NCBI GenBank assembly: GCA_014058105.1
Contig: JACGCM010002331.1
Location: 930,001-994,000, forward strand
Reading direction: 5' to 3'
Source: Kingdonia uniflora
Taxonomy: Eukaryota; Streptophyta; Magnoliopsida; Ranunculales; Circaeasteraceae
DNA: 64,000 nt
Shown here piece after piece: positions 46,242-58,778 of this stretch. The notes beneath the pieces were generated by a model. The model saw only the letters and a program-made list of their open reading frames with translations, searched no databases and was not told the DNA's origin. The translations under genes were made by a program, and so were the position numbers. The first letter of the stretch is position 1; each line of letters begins with the position of its first letter.

Positions 46242-46791
46242 TGATTATCGGGACCTGTTCCTCAAGCTTCTGTAATACTAAACTACCAAATTGATAGGCT
46301 CACACAAAACCTAGAGGTTATACACCCTATCGATGTTGACACCTTGACCACGAACTGAGAAGTGATGTTGCTCAAACCCTCCATTAATACAGAAGAATGA
46401 GTCAAAGACACCTGTTCCCACAAATTGGCAAATACAAGAACGACCACCAGAAGCTTTGTCACTCTTCCCCTCAATGCAGGAAAGCGTGCTACCACCCACG
46501 AACTGAAGATGAGATCTATAAATAGGACAGAGGTGATAGGAAACATGAACAAGATTTTGAAGATAAGAATTACACAATGAGAAATATTCTAGAGCACCAA
46601 GCTTTTGTAACTTGTAATATCCTAGCAATAAAATTATTCTTCTAAATCCTCGAGCTGAGGTCGTGGGTTTTACCTATTCAAAGGTTGCCACGCTAAACTC
46701 GAACCACTTTCTGTTATTTGTTTACAATTGTTTGTGCTACAGGTACATTTAGTATAAAAGACTATTCAAGCTACGAATTTAGGTCTTTACA
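46242..46791 (+). repeat. 3' LTR of the Tat-like element
   Basis: 550 bp, TGATTATCGGGACC to AGGTCTTTACA, preceded by the polypurine tract TTGAGAGGGGG. Shares with the 5' LTR the block GAACTGAAGATGAGATCTAT followed by AAATAGGACAG. Confidence 0.88.
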
Positions 46792-47285
46792 GTATCCATA
46801 ATGTTTGGACAAAAAAAAGGTTCTTATTGTATTTCAGGTTTTCCATAATGTTTGGACAACATGATAGATGTTTTAAAAAAAAATTATGTTGGTCTGAATA
46901 AGTAGAGGTGAATTTGCTGCTATTATTATAGTTCTATTACGGTGATCAAATTCTCAAGAGTTTACTCTACTTCATGGAAGAATATATTAGAGTGACACCA
47001 TGGATGGTTTCTGTTCTGAGAGAGCCTTTGGTCAGTGTGTTATCCAATTCGTGTTCAGATGTGATTTCTTATGCTAATTTGTTATGTCTTTGTTTAGTCA
47101 TGTCTTCAACACGGTTATGCAGTTTTGGATTGTATTAATGTTTATTTTTTATGTTGCTATGGTCTTTGACGCTCATTGAATTTGCTTAAAGTTCAAAATT
47201 CAACGCGTAAGTTTTGCATTTGCGTAATTGCAAGTTTAATATTAAAGATTAGGATGATGCACAAACAACTTTTACTCCATACGTT
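46792..47285. other. No recognisable feature
   Basis: AT-rich flank to the right of the Tat-like element. Starts with the target duplication GTATC and has a short TTTTCCATAATGTTTGGACA duplication near 46797 and 46840. Confidence 0.4.
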
Positions 47286-47600
47286 TGTTAGGGCCCGAGC
47301 CACCATTACACCGATATTGTCCCCACCTTTACTACCTAGTATGGGCTAGGTGTGGGGTTTTATTCTTAAAAAGCCTCGATGCAAATTTAATAGTCTTTAT
47401 CTTCTTATATCCTTGCGTTATACCACATCTTTAACCAATGTGGGACTAACTTTGATCCACCAATCTTAACAAGATTCTCATAGACTTCAATTCTCGTACC
47501 TTCAACACATGCTCCCCAAAGTCCTTTGAAGAAGTTGGTATATTAGTCACATTGTAGGGGGAGACACTAAGGTGGCATGATGTGGGAATCTATACTTTCA
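47286..47600 (+). repeat. Possible solo LTR or TRIM fragment
   Basis: Starts TGTTAGGGCCCGAGCCACCA and contains ACCAATGTGGGACTAACTTT, a motif common in short plant LTRs, and GTAGGGGGAGAC, a possible polypurine tract, near 47556. A clear right end or duplication was not found. Confidence 0.3.
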
Positions 47601-48911
47601 AAGTTTGAAACCCTGTATTATTATTGAGGAGATTGTAATACGATTATAATTTGATTAATGAATCTTCTATTTCTGAATTGTCTGTTAAAATTTTATATTG
47701 TTACGAATTGAAATTTTTTTTTTTTTGTATTGATTTTCTTAAAATAATGACGGCCGAGATAACATTCATTTTTCTTCTGCATATTAGCAAGGGAAAAATG
47801 ATGGATTTTCTTACTCGCGTTTTAGTCGTATTTACTTCATTTGAAGTGTTTTTGAGTAAGCAAAAACGATGGTTTCATCTCATCTCAAATTAGCAAGGGA
47901 GATTGTTAGTCACATTTGCAGGAAAAAACTACAGCAAGTGGTGCTAATAAAAAATACTGTAAGTGAGAGGCGACGGGTAAAACAACGATAATTCCCCTCG
48001 TTTTCATGAAAAAATGGCGGAATGTTACCTCGTTTTTTAGCCTTTTTTCTTGTAGTGTTTATTTCTCTCTCCCGTTTCCTCTCATTTCTCCGGTCTCCTC
48101 TTGAACTATCACAAATTAGGTTTGTAAATTTTAAACTCTCTTACAACTTCTCTATATTTTTTAGTGTTAGTGTTTAACATTAGGTTGTGAAATATCTCTT
48201 GTGTAGTTCTAGGTTCTCGCTGTTTATCTTAGGGTTTTGTTCTAGGGTTTCAGCCTATTTAAGATTGTGTAGGATGCCTCTCATCACCCACAGAGGTTAT
48301 GAAAATCTCTTGTGTAGTTCTAGGTTCTTGCTGTTAATCTAAGGGTTTTATTCTATGGCTTTAGCAAAATACCACAATTTTCGATGGTGGATAGTTTGAA
48401 ATATTTGAGAAACTTTTGTGGATAAGGTGTGGATAAGGTATGCGTGCGAAAGATAACTTTTCTAGTCTGTACCTAATGTTAAATAAACATGGCTATGTTC
48501 AATTTAATTGAACTTTTCGTAAGTATGGCTTACTTTACTAGTGTGAAGGGAAATTTATGGGTTTATCTCAAGATCACGACAAGTTCTCAAATTGTAACAT
48601 TCAGGTGCCCAAGAATAGCTTTAAGTGCAATAATCCTATTGTAATTGGTCGAATGGCACATTAAACTTGGGAAATGAATTATTTGGCTCTCAAACCTGGA
48701 GCTTGAGATGAACATTTAGAGATGGAGATTTGCTTTAATTGGTATTGGGGATTTTTGTTGTCTTGGATTCAGACCGTTATAGTTGTAGAAGCCGAGGGTT
48801 TTCTGAGATAAAAATCATATGCATGTCTGAGGGGTAGGTCCAAGTCTGTTATAAAAGAATTCAAGTAGGTCCAAGTATGTTGCAATATGATAGGTTCAAG
48901 TATTCATGAGA
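47601..48911. other. Non-coding, with a 112-bp tandem duplication
   Basis: The block ATCTCTTGTGTAGTTCTAGG occurs at about 48195 and 48307 with similar following sequence (CTGTT.ATCT.AGGGTTTT.TTCTA). The remainder has no coding signal. The last 14 bases (GAGAGTGAGGGTAG) look like the polypurine tract of the LTR that follows. Confidence 0.45.
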
Positions 48912-49450
48912 GTGAGGGTAGTGGGATGGCTTTTGATCCAGGAAGATCTGAGTATTTTAGTATGCTCGAATGCACCTATTTGTGTTTAAATAGACTTTTC
49001 TTTCTATTCGACGAAACAAGTGTCTGAGTAGTTTTATTCGAATACACTTTTAGTCTGCTCGAACAGACTTTTAAGTCTATTCAAAGAAACACCTGCCTGA
49101 GTACTTTTATTCGAATGTACTTTTTCTGTTCGAACAGAGACTTGTTCTATTTGAATAAAGACGCGATTCAGCTTATTGTTTTAGGCATTTAAGGGCATAT
49201 TTGTCCAAGTTTTGTAACTAGGAACTTGTAACCCTCATAAAGGGGTAAGGCTAGGCAAGATTAGAGGAGGTTAGATCAATCAAAGTTTCGAGGAAGAGAC
49301 TTAGGGTTTTGAAAAGAATTCGATTGTAATCAATTTGATTGAACAATTGAAGCTCTAAAAGGGAATTCTCTTACCAATCTGTGTGTTCTTCGTATTATTC
49401 TTCTAATTAAGTTATTCTCGATTCGTATTGTGGATTAGCTTTGGACTTGG
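48912..49450 (+). repeat. Gypsy LTR, solo or end fragment
   Basis: Starts TGGGATGGCTTTTGATCCAG after a purine tract, shares the start and the ATTGTGGATTA end region with the LTR at 3604-4151, and carries a cluster of TTCGAA-like motifs (48960-49160). CATAAAGGGG at 49236 corresponds to the TATA region of the other copy. No pol is attached. The right edge is approximate. Confidence 0.6.
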
Positions 49451-49459
49451 GATGCCATA

Positions 49460-50378
49460 GAGGCTTCAAGTAGGTTTACAGGCTCGAGACGATTAGTGGG
49501 AAAGTTGTATAAAGTGGGTGTTAGCTTGGTCTTGCCATTATCACGCAACCATGTCACACCTAACACAATTAAAGGTGAGGATAAGGGGTATGGGGAGTTA
49601 CAATTCCTCTAAACCATAATCTTTGCACATTCCAATAAATGTCACAATATTACTATGCAACCATGTCTCCACTAATGTGTTTTAATTAATTAATATAATT
49701 AATCGGATTCAAATTTTAAATCAAAAATAATATCAAAACCCAACAATATCTCCAAAAGTAACTATCTCGCATGCGCAATTGCTTGTCAGCAAGAAAACAT
49801 TGATAAAGCTGTAGAAAATATGAGATATAAAGGAATATGCTCACAATCAAACCTGGGTGCTCTGAAACTTACGAAAAACCTCCCTAAAACGAGACAGAAA
49901 GAGACATACAAGGATTCATGCTCTCCCAATGGTGACTCCCTTGTATTTACAGTTAAGAAAATCCAGCTCCACAATTAATCAACAATGTTCATTACTAAAT
50001 AACTCCAGAATGGAGCAACCAGCTAGCCAAAACCAGATGGCCTTAGCAGCTACCAAATCCACGTCCATCTCATACAGTAAACTTTTCAAAGTTTATAAAT
50101 CGAACATAGATACGAATGCCACTGTGAACCAGCCTGCAGTATTTGAGCTCCGATTATGCAGATTACTAAATGAAATTTGATTATCCAGCCGCAAGGTCAT
50201 CATCTTTCTGGAAAAATTATAAACTTAAGAAGTTTGTCATTTACAATACTCACATACACTCATTTGTATTTTTATATTATTTTACAAACCAAACCAACAA
50301 TTTTATATAGTAGAGCATACGATGCACACATCATAAGCTCAGCTTAATGAGCCTTCACTGCCCCTTCTTTCTCGTATA
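49460..50378. other. Intergenic / ARD 3' flank
   Basis: No gene recognised. The stretch just left of 50379 should contain the 3'UTR of the ARD gene on minus. Confidence 0.4.
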
Positions 50379-50569
50379 TCAAACCATTATGAACTCCTTC
50401 CTCACTGGATGGTCTTCTTGTGGACGGTTGTAGGCACTCCATACAGGCTCCCCAACGAATAACCTCATTAACTGAAACCCAAAATCAATAGATTACGAGC
50501 ACCAAGAGGAAAAGCATTGCTCTGTAATTTGTATCATGTATCTAAGGCAAAATGGTCAAAGGCCAAATG

Positions 50570-51660
50570 TTCGCTTAAGCTATAAAGGGATTCTTCTGAT
50601 GGGAAGTTCGTCGTGGCCTCAGTTTATAATTGCCCATGAAACACTAGCATGGTTCAAAACTGGAGCAAGGTATGTTGGTTCTCACAGAGCTTTACCACTT
50701 GACAAGCTATAACTGGTACCTTAGCCACCCAGGATAGGCTTAAGAGACATGTTCTTAATTCCTCTTGGTGTGGCGTTATGTGATAATTCTACTAAAAGTG
50801 TAGACCATTTATTCATGGACTGCAGCTATGACAAACCAATCTGGAGAGCTTTCCTTGATTAATGTAAGCAAGTAAAGGTGATTGATGGGTTTAAAGATGA
50901 AGTGAATGGTTGGTCAACCTTCCTAAAGCTGACTTGAAGATCGAAATACTTTGTACTGGGTTTTGTGCATTTGTTGCCAACATATAGAAGGAAAGGAATC
51001 ATAGAATTTCCAGGAATGGATCTCAACCTGGTAATATTGTGATGGAAACAATTCTTCTTGAGACATGCTAGAGTAAAAAGATCCATCGCCAAAGTTATAG
51101 CACTAGAGCCATCTGTGAACCCTGGGACCTCCATCCTATTTTGACACTGTCTTAGTACATTGTATGTAATTGGGAAACTCGTACTATGGATACTAGGATG
51201 ATTAATACAGACGGCTCTTATACCACAGACAAGGGCAGATATGGTGGCCTATTAAGAGTAACTAAGTGGCTTATTCTCTCGTTTGTTGGTAGTGTTAGTC
51301 CTGAAAGTGTTACAGTTCATGAAATGCAAGCAATTGAATGTGGGCTGAGGCAAGCTATAGAGAAAGGAAAAGTCTGAGAAGAGCGGTTGTTTGCACTGAC
51401 TCTGAAGCAATGATATCTTTCATAAAACAGAACAAGATTCTCAAATGGAGGTGTCATTACTTAATCGAGAGCATTAGAAGAATGATTTTTTTGAACATTT
51501 TCGCATTTTTCTTTATTATAGAGAGGTAAACCAATGTGCAGATTATCTAGCCTTCATGGGTATTCCATTTGGTGAAACTGTAATATGCCCTGGATTCTAT
51601 CCCTCAAACCTGTGTCTTAAGATGGAGGAGGAGGCCAGAGGTAAGCAGTATATTAGGATG
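50570..51660 (+). pseudogene. LINE 3' remnant (zf-RVT and RNase H) in ARD intron 3
   Basis: 50748-50855 encodes LGVALCDNSTKSVDHLFMDC then KPIWRAF, the zinc-binding region found after plant LINE reverse transcriptases. 51186-51380 encodes INTDGSYTTDKGRYGGLLRV (first Asp of RNase H), VTVHEMQAIECGLRQAIEKG (Glu helix), then in another frame VVCTDSEAMISFIKQNKI (T-D-S). The end reads EVNQCADYLAFMGIPFG with a frame change. Opposite in strand to ARD. Stops and frameshifts show it is dead. Confidence 0.8.
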
Positions 51661-51664
51661 TAAT

Positions 51665-52460
51665 TAGTTCTATAGTTCCATCTATACACCTGGTTCTGGG
51701 GGTTGCAAAACTCCAGTTTGCCTTAGCAAATTTTTATTTATAGACATGGTAGTTTTCTGGAAGATGTTGGTTGAACAATTATAAATAATCCATCAAAACG
51801 ACAGTGAAATATTAATTTGAAATTATGGCAAAAAGGATGCATCTTTAAAATTTGTTTGACAAAAGAGCCCTCTTATTCCAAAAGTTTTACCCACATGAGC
51901 CAAACATGGGTAAACTCAAACTCGGTTTAATCAACTTATGGGGGTTACCATCGTGTTTTTTTTTTCTTTTCTGAATAATAATCTCCATGGGAGATTATCT
52001 GAACAATAAGTTTGACAAATATGGGCATGCTTAGACTGGGTAGGACTCGAATATAATTAGAATAGACCGGGGTGGGACGTGATAGGCAGAATAACTTGGG
52101 AAGTTAAGATCTTACTCTGATGGTTCATTATGACTTGGTTAGGCTGATCCAGCTCGGTTAAGATGGGTCTCTATTTGCTGGGACAGGTTGGGATCCAATT
52201 AGGATGTTCAATGAAGAGGACTAGGGTCAAAAATCTGAGGTAGCACAGAATATGGACAAAAAGGAAGGAATACGATGGTCTTGAAAAGAGATTATCAGAA
52301 CAGACATGAAAAATTCGGAAAAGAGTAGGCAAAAAAATTAATATACAGGCCGGGAGTAAATTGGCCGATACACAAAAAGGTTTTGGCTTAAGAACAATGT
52401 TTAATCCCTTGCAAATGAGATGCGTTTATACCTTTTGATTGAAAGTAGAAAATAATTTAC
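51665..52460. other. ARD intron 3, remainder
   Basis: No further coding or TE ends recognised between the LINE remnant and exon 3. Confidence 0.4.
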
Positions 52461-52702
52461 CTTTATATAGTTTCCAGTGTCTAAAGTAAATCGATGATAG
52501 ATCCCAGCAGGTAAGACAATCATATCCCCTTCTTTAATCCAGACACGGATCCAACGGTCATCCTCATCACGTGTATATCGAAGTACCCACTGCTTTCCAA
52601 ACAATAACGAATCTCTTCATCAGCGTGAATGTGCTCCTCGAAGAAAATTTTCAGCTTTTCCTTGTAATTTCCCACCTTTTCTGGGCATAAATCCAACAAG
52701 TC

Positions 52703-53662
52703 CTGCAATTCCATCTTTATAAGTATAATGAAGAGAGTGGCACATTTGTAATGGCAAAAGAAAAATATGTTGCCACAAAACTTAGGTTGAAATGATGAAA
52801 AATTCGCCAGTCCCTCTTAGGTCAGACAACTAGTCCAAGATAATGAATTTATCATGTTCATATCGAATTTCAAGATTATATAGCTTAGATCAACTTTGGA
52901 GCTGGTAAGAAGTTTTGTAACAGCATAATAATAAAGTGTACAGTGGAGGCACTGAAAATCCAAATTACCTTGAAAAGGAAACCATATAGCTTGTCTAATA
53001 ATTTGCAGTTTTTAGCTTTTCTTTTTAGCAGGAAACTAGTTTTGAAAGTTGATGTGATTCTATCTGGTTTGACGAAGATGAGTATTTATTCCCTATGCCT
53101 AGCTACAATTTTTGCAGTATAATCCCATGGAAGTTGGATTATGTACAATTTCAAGATTAGCACCCAATCATCATTTTCATAACACAGTAGATACACCCTC
53201 AATTTAAAACCAACAAAAAAAGTTCTTAATTCTTTTTAACAATTTCCCAAGCTAAAAAGACTCAAAGCTGCTTATTATATTAACTAAGACGTATATGCCA
53301 AAATATAATAACATAGAGTCTTGTAGACATTAATTTCACAATATAATGATCATTATAAATTAAACAATAAAATGTTAGTGATGCATGTTCCTTGTGTTTG
53401 GTAAAATAGGAAACTTAATAACAAAAGATATTAGTTGCACTTATGTACAGCTCAATAGCTTTCATTGCTAAAAAACTGAATTTGTAGTGTTACATATTAG
53501 TAGGATTAAAAAATATAGACCATCAAAAGTCTAATCCTTTCTTGACTACACATCATAGTTTAACTACGGTTTGGACTCTTAACCACTATGGTCGATATGT
53601 TTTTATCAAATGTACCCAAACCACTATGGTCGATAAATAAGAGAGAGATCTATTGGCTTGGT
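52703..53662. other. ARD intron 2, left part
   Basis: No coding or TE terminus seen. A short phrase ACCACTATGGTCGATA is repeated near 53582 and 53620. Confidence 0.4.
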
Positions 53663-53667
53663 ATCGG

Positions 53668-55570
53668 TGTAGAAATAAATAAGAGAGAGAGTTTTATTAC
53701 TCTTAAGTTGATAATAAGATTACATATAAACATCTCTATAACATTAAACTATACCTCCTATTACCCGACGTGGGACTAATAAAGTATATGATGACATATA
53801 CTCTAACACTCCCCTTTATGTTGATACGGACATATAATGCTCGTGTTAAGATGAATTACAATAAGAGAAAAGAAATAGATAGTCTCTCATAAGAATACAA
53901 TCGCTCCCTCGCTGAAAAAGAAATAAAGCTCCCTCTAAAACTGCTAAAACTTTTGTCAGACTATTCTTTTGTAGTAGTAGAACACTTCAAAGCTTCACAT
54001 GGCCTTTGTGAATATCTTGAAGAGACACAAGGGTACGAGAATCATTCGAGGTAATGTAGAGGAGAGATATTCACTTAAGGAAAGAGAAAATCACTCAAGG
54101 AATAAGGAAAAAATCACTCGAGGAAGAGAGAATTACTTGAGAATAGATAAGTTTATTCGATGAAGAGAAAACCACTCGAGGAATAGAAATCTTAACTATG
54201 GTAGAAGAAATTCAACATCTTCATCCTATTCAAAGAAAGAAATCGCATCTCATGACGAGAATCATAAAAAATATTGCATTTGGCGATAGAATAACAAAAT
54301 GAAAATAACACCAACCAAAAACGCGAGCCAAAGAAAAGTAAAAATTTACCTCAAACTGCATTAGCGGCTTATAAAAAAAAGAACAGAAATCATAGTTAAA
54401 GAGAGCAATGATTAACAAAAGTCGTAGAAAGCACCTAGAAAGAAATAAAAATCATAGTTAGAGAAAGAAATTACAATGATAAAGTGATAAAGATCACATG
54501 AAAAATGATAAGAGATCGTCACAATCGAAGAAAAAGTGGATACACTTTTGATAGCGATACTCCATTAAAAGGAGAAGAAAAAAAAATCAAACTTAGACTT
54601 TGATTAGTCAAAGAGACCAGGCCAAACTGAATATACCAGGTCAAAGTGGTTTAATAATGGATATTGGATGATAAATGGGTCAACCGGTCTTAACTAGATG
54701 GGAAATGATCGATAAACGAGTTGTGGTCATACTCACAATGAGAGAATGCAACTTATGTAGCTGCTCCATAACAAAGATAACCCAAGGAACGAAAATTGCA
54801 CCCAGATCTTCAAATATGATAGGCTTAACTAAAACCCATTTGCAGAGATCTACACTTCCGAAGCCAAAGAAGAATCTTTATGGAGGTATGGCACATCTTC
54901 AATCACGAAGAGAGATGGAGGAGAAAATAACCCTCATAGATCCTATATCACGTCATATTTGAAATGCAAATCTGAAGATTAAATATGACTTTGGTGATTA
55001 TTGCTTCCTTCTCAAGTTTTCAATCCGATTGTTCTCCGTGATTTAGGGTGTTTGTGCTTTTCTTTGTTGATAGTTGGTCAAGTTTTAAAGGAAGAAGAAA
55101 CCGCAGTTACAAGTTTCTGACGTCTTCTCCACACCAATTTCTACGGCCGATCTTAAATTCGTGATTTCTGAAAGTGATCATCACGTTAAATTCTAATTCT
55201 CTGTTTTGGTTATTCTCCTCAATGAAATTTGCGATTAAATATGTGATGCAGAGATATGTTGCTCGGTCAAATCTGCGGCTTGGGACTCATGTTCTATTAG
55301 TTTTTTTTTATTTTGGTGACAAACCCTGTAACTTTTCATCTCTTTACATCAATGATTGTGCCGCAAATTTGTGACTTCACTGATCGCCTTTCATGCTCTG
55401 AGATCTTATGGTTGCTATTTAGAATCTTCTTCTTCTTTGTGAGACTTGTTCTTTCGAATTAGGGTTTTGAAACCCATTATTGCTGGATATTTAGTGATGA
55501 AGCTCCAAATCCTAAATTGATGATGTAGGACTAATAGAGTATATGATGATTGATGTCATATAATCCAACA
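53668..55570 (-). mobile_element. Second copy of the short-LTR element, in ARD intron 2
   Basis: Perfect target duplication ATCGG (53663-53667, 55571-55575). The left (3') LTR is 53668-53808, 141 bp, reading TGTAGAAATAAATAAGAG on plus and ending CTCTAACA, followed by the reversed purine tract CTCCCCTTTA. The right (5') LTR is cut down to about 50 bp ending AATCCAACA and has lost its inner part and primer site. The interior matches the NPG1-intron copy in reverse (e.g. GTTGATAC.., CAATCGCTCCCTC, the CACTCGAGGAA-type repeats 54030-54190). No coding. Same orientation as ARD. Confidence 0.88.
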
Positions 55571-55575
55571 ATCGG

Positions 55576-56189
55576 AGTATGTTAACTCGTTGGATATCAA
55601 TTACAGAAGGTAAAATTTTCGTATTAAATTTAAAATTGACATCGCCCTTCGACACTTAACATACTAAAGTGCTCAATGGGTTTGGCTTCTCTCCCATTTT
55701 AGTGAATTGGCTTTCTTCTCACCGTTCAGTGGTGATTAATGGTATTATCAGTATAGAAGTGTTATGAAATAAAACAACCTTTGGCTGCGCGAAAGGAGGT
55801 ATTTTCTTACAAAATACATGAAATAGGCATGCCTACTATAGACATAACTACTACGAAACCAAAGAATTCGGTTTCTCACTAAATAGTTTTTTAGTGGTCC
55901 ATGAGAGCAAAAAGCAAGGATCTTGTGATCGCATAGTGGTAATGTATAAAGGAGTGATTTTTCAGCTAACGCGAGATAGCCTACCCGTGTAGCTCACGCT
56001 TTTCGATCTAACGGCTTTCCAATCTTTTTTTTCTCCCTTAATGTTAAAATAGATGGTTAGCAGCAGGAGGACTATTCTGCATACTCACTCTCCTATCCTT
56101 TTTTCTCTTCAAACAGAGGTGCTTAGCTGAGGAATCCCCTCTTTTGTTGCTTCTGGAAAGCTTTCTCCCGTATCCTCTCTGCATCGCCC
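55576..56189. other. ARD intron 2, probably upstream LINE sequence
   Basis: No clear coding. Because it directly precedes readable LINE reverse transcriptase sequence it is probably more of the same element, too decayed to read. Confidence 0.3.
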
Positions 56190-56701
56190 ACATATGATGG
56201 CATTCTAGTTTTTCTGTAATGGATTTTGTTAAAATCTCTCTCATGTCATGAAGTTATTTGCCTATGGTGCTACGTCTGGATTAAAAGATAAATCAGGCTG
56301 TTTCCTGTCAATATGTTATACCTAGAAGACATCAAAATCTCAAGAAAAATTAGTCTACAGTCTACTTTTGCCAACTTTCATACTTTACAGTATAACGGCG
56401 TTAGAGATTATCCCGGAACGCGTAAACCATATAAACAGTGCCTGTCGGTTTTTGTTTTTTGCTAATGTGATTTCTCATTATTAACCCTTGGTTAATTTTG
56501 AAATTAAATTTCTATCATATTTGAGATTCTGCCGTAACTTGCAACTTAGAGAAGGAAATCTCTATTTTACCGTTAACAGTTCCCCAAAATTAAATTTAAT
56601 TCCGTTCACCTTCCCATATTTCCCTAAGATTTTCCCTCTATTTCTCCGTTTCTTCAATGCGAACTCCAAATAAATTTTTAAGTAAACATTATATATTGTA
56701 T

Positions 56702-57195
56702 TGTAGAAATATATTGGAGAGAGAAAAATATTATTTAAGTTACATTAGAGCATCCAGCAGCCTCTATATAATAGGGAGTACTTTTGAGGAGTTTCAACCC
56801 AACTTTGATGTTGTGGATGTGGCAGACTCCCTACAAAAAGGAGCCACTTCACATAATTAACTACCTAAACCATTTTAAATTAGTTAAGTTTAAAAATAAG
56901 AGACAAAAAATAACCTTTTTATTTACTTTAAACCTTTAAAGCAACTTTACACGTAATATAAGAGTCCTACGTGGCTCACCAAATATCTCTCTAGACTCCC
57001 CATACCTGAGAAGAGAGAAAGAGTAGGGATAGGGAGTCTATAAAAGCCATTTTAATACTTTTTGCATCCCTAAAATAAGTTTAGGGAGGCTGCTATGGAT
57101 GCTCTTATACTCTCTATATATATGAGAGAGATAGTAAACTACTTCTATGAATAACCAATGTGAAACTAAAATAATATAAAATAGTCTTGCTACTA
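56702..57195 (-). mobile_element. Solo LTR of the short-LTR family, inside the foldback element
   Basis: Target duplication TGTAT (56697-56701, 57196-57200). About 134 bp without the MITE nested in it. On minus it starts TAGTAGCAAGAC, contains TTTAGTTTCACATTGG (compare TTTAGTCCCACATTGG in the 9214 LTR) and ends ATATTTCTACA. The other arm of the foldback element lacks it, which confirms the insertion. Confidence 0.85.
56748..57104. mobile_element. Tourist-like MITE (PIF/Harbinger)
   Basis: 357 bp. TTA target duplication (56745-56747, 57105-57107). Termini GAGCATCCAGCAGCCTC and, on the opposite strand, GAGCATCCATAGCAGCCTCC. Related to the GAGCACCC terminus of the Harbinger element at 6716. No coding. 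Confidence 0.9.
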
Positions 57196-58083
57196 TGTAT
57201 TTGACATTTGCAAATTCAATCTCTTCACCCTGTAAATGTCATTTTCTTAATCAGCATACGCGACGTTGTGAATCAATCTTTACAAGTAATTGAATTGTTG
57301 TTTTGGTATGTTTTTTCCTTATTTCTTTTCTTCTAGAGTAATAGTCGTAGTTTCTTCCTTATTGAATTCAGATTGGGTAATTAATTTAAATTTTGTATAT
57401 CGGGTAATTAATTTTAATTTCGTGTATTGATCTCTTAGTGTTCTTTTCTTCATAAATTAAATTATAATTCATTCGACCAATTTTCCCTTAGAATAAACCA
57501 AAACATCAATTCAATTACCTGTAGATATTGAGTCACAACGTCACGCATGTTGATTGAGAAAATTAGAGTGAAGAAATCGAACTTAAGCAAATGTGGAATA
57601 CAATATAATGGTTACTTGAAAATTTATTTGAAGTTCGCAGTTTGGAAACAAAGAAACAGAGGGAAAATCTAAGGGAAACGTGAGAAGGTGAATGGAATAA
57701 AATTTAATTTTTGGGAATGGCCAAGGGTAAAATAGAGATTTTCTTCTCTAAGTTACATCAAAATATCAGATAAGATAGGACTTTAATTAGAAAATAACCA
57801 AGAGCTAATTATGAGAAATCACATTAATAAAAAATCAAAAACCGACAGACATTTTTATAACGTTTACATGTTGAGGGACAATCTCTAACGACGCTATACT
57901 GCAAAGTATGAAAGTTGGAAAAAGTAATTTTTCATAAAAGTTGGCAAAAGAAGACTGGAGACTACTTTTCCCAAATCTCAAAATGCTAGGCATGATAAGG
58001 CTACTCTCCTGCTACCCATCTAGGTATTCCTCACCTTAAAGGTCAACCTAATAGAGGACCTATTGGAGATGGAGTCAAACTTA

Positions 58084-58741
58084 GGCCATGTTTGTTTTTT
58101 GGTCAACCCTATGAAGTGGTGAGAAGAGAAGTGAACTTTCCAGTTTTGGTGTGTTTGGCTGCCATCAATCTATTAGAAGAATTAAAAAGATTTTCAAAAA
58201 GGTGTCAAAAGTGTGAAGTTTAGAGGTAATCTTCACACTTTTAACTTCACACCTCCCAGAAGAGAAGTGAACTTCCCAGTTTTTGTGTGTTTGGCTGTCA
58301 TCAATCTGTTACAAGAATTAGTGAGGTTTTCAAAAAGCGTTTAAAGTTTAGAGGCAATCTTCACTTTTAACTTCAACCCCCCCCCCCCCCCCCCATGAAG
58401 CGAAATTCCTTGTTTTGGTGTGAATTGAGTTTCCCAAGTTTGACTTTCGCGGTTCTCACAATTTTGTCGTACCCGTCCTCTTTTGACATTATGTTCGGCT
58501 TCTTTTGCTATCTCAACATATCATTTGGCACATTTCAACATATCTCTTCCTTTACCAAACATATCGTTTGGCTCTTTTCCACCTCCTCTCTCTTTCTCTC
58601 CCCTCTCTCTTTTTCTCCTCTCTCTCTCTCATCCCCCTTTGTCTATATCTCTCTCCATTTTTCTTCCCCTCCTCACTCTCTTTCTAAATCTTTCTTTCAC
58701 TCCTCTATCTCTCTCACTCTCTCCCACACATCTTTCCCTCC

Positions 58742-58778
<37 letters not shown>

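Larger units (their letters stand above)
20726..46791 (+). mobile_element. 26-kb Ty3/gypsy element, Tat/Ogre-like, heavily nested
   Basis: Bounded by LTRs 20726-21271 and 46242-46791, similar along their length, with 5-mers GTACC (20721-20725) and GTATC (46792-46796) as a near-perfect target duplication. Order on plus: gag, protease, a gap where reverse transcriptase should be, the end of RNase H, a second archaeal-type RNase H, integrase, then a long region coding on minus, polypurine tract GAGAGGGGG, 3' LTR. The second RNase H and the antisense region fit the Tat lineage (Ogre/Retand/Grande group). About 11.2 kb of foreign or rearranged DNA (23450-34690), a 748-bp insert (34890-35637) and a solo LTR (36511-39153) account for much of the length. 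All ORFs carry stops, so it is not autonomous. Confidence 0.8.
56344..57972. mobile_element. Foldback Mutator-like element, about 0.47-kb terminal inverted repeats
   Basis: Perfect 9-bp target duplication AAATCTCAA (56335-56343 and 57973-57981), the Mutator hallmark. The left arm is 56344-56701 plus 57201-57306 (464 bp once the nested solo LTR is removed). The right arm is 57498-57972 (475 bp). Arms share TTTTGCCAACTTTCATACTTT-type, ATGTGATTTCTCAT, TCTCTATTTTACC and GACGTTGTGA blocks. Loop about 190 bp. No transposase, so non-autonomous. It sits inside a LINE fragment. Confidence 0.9.
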
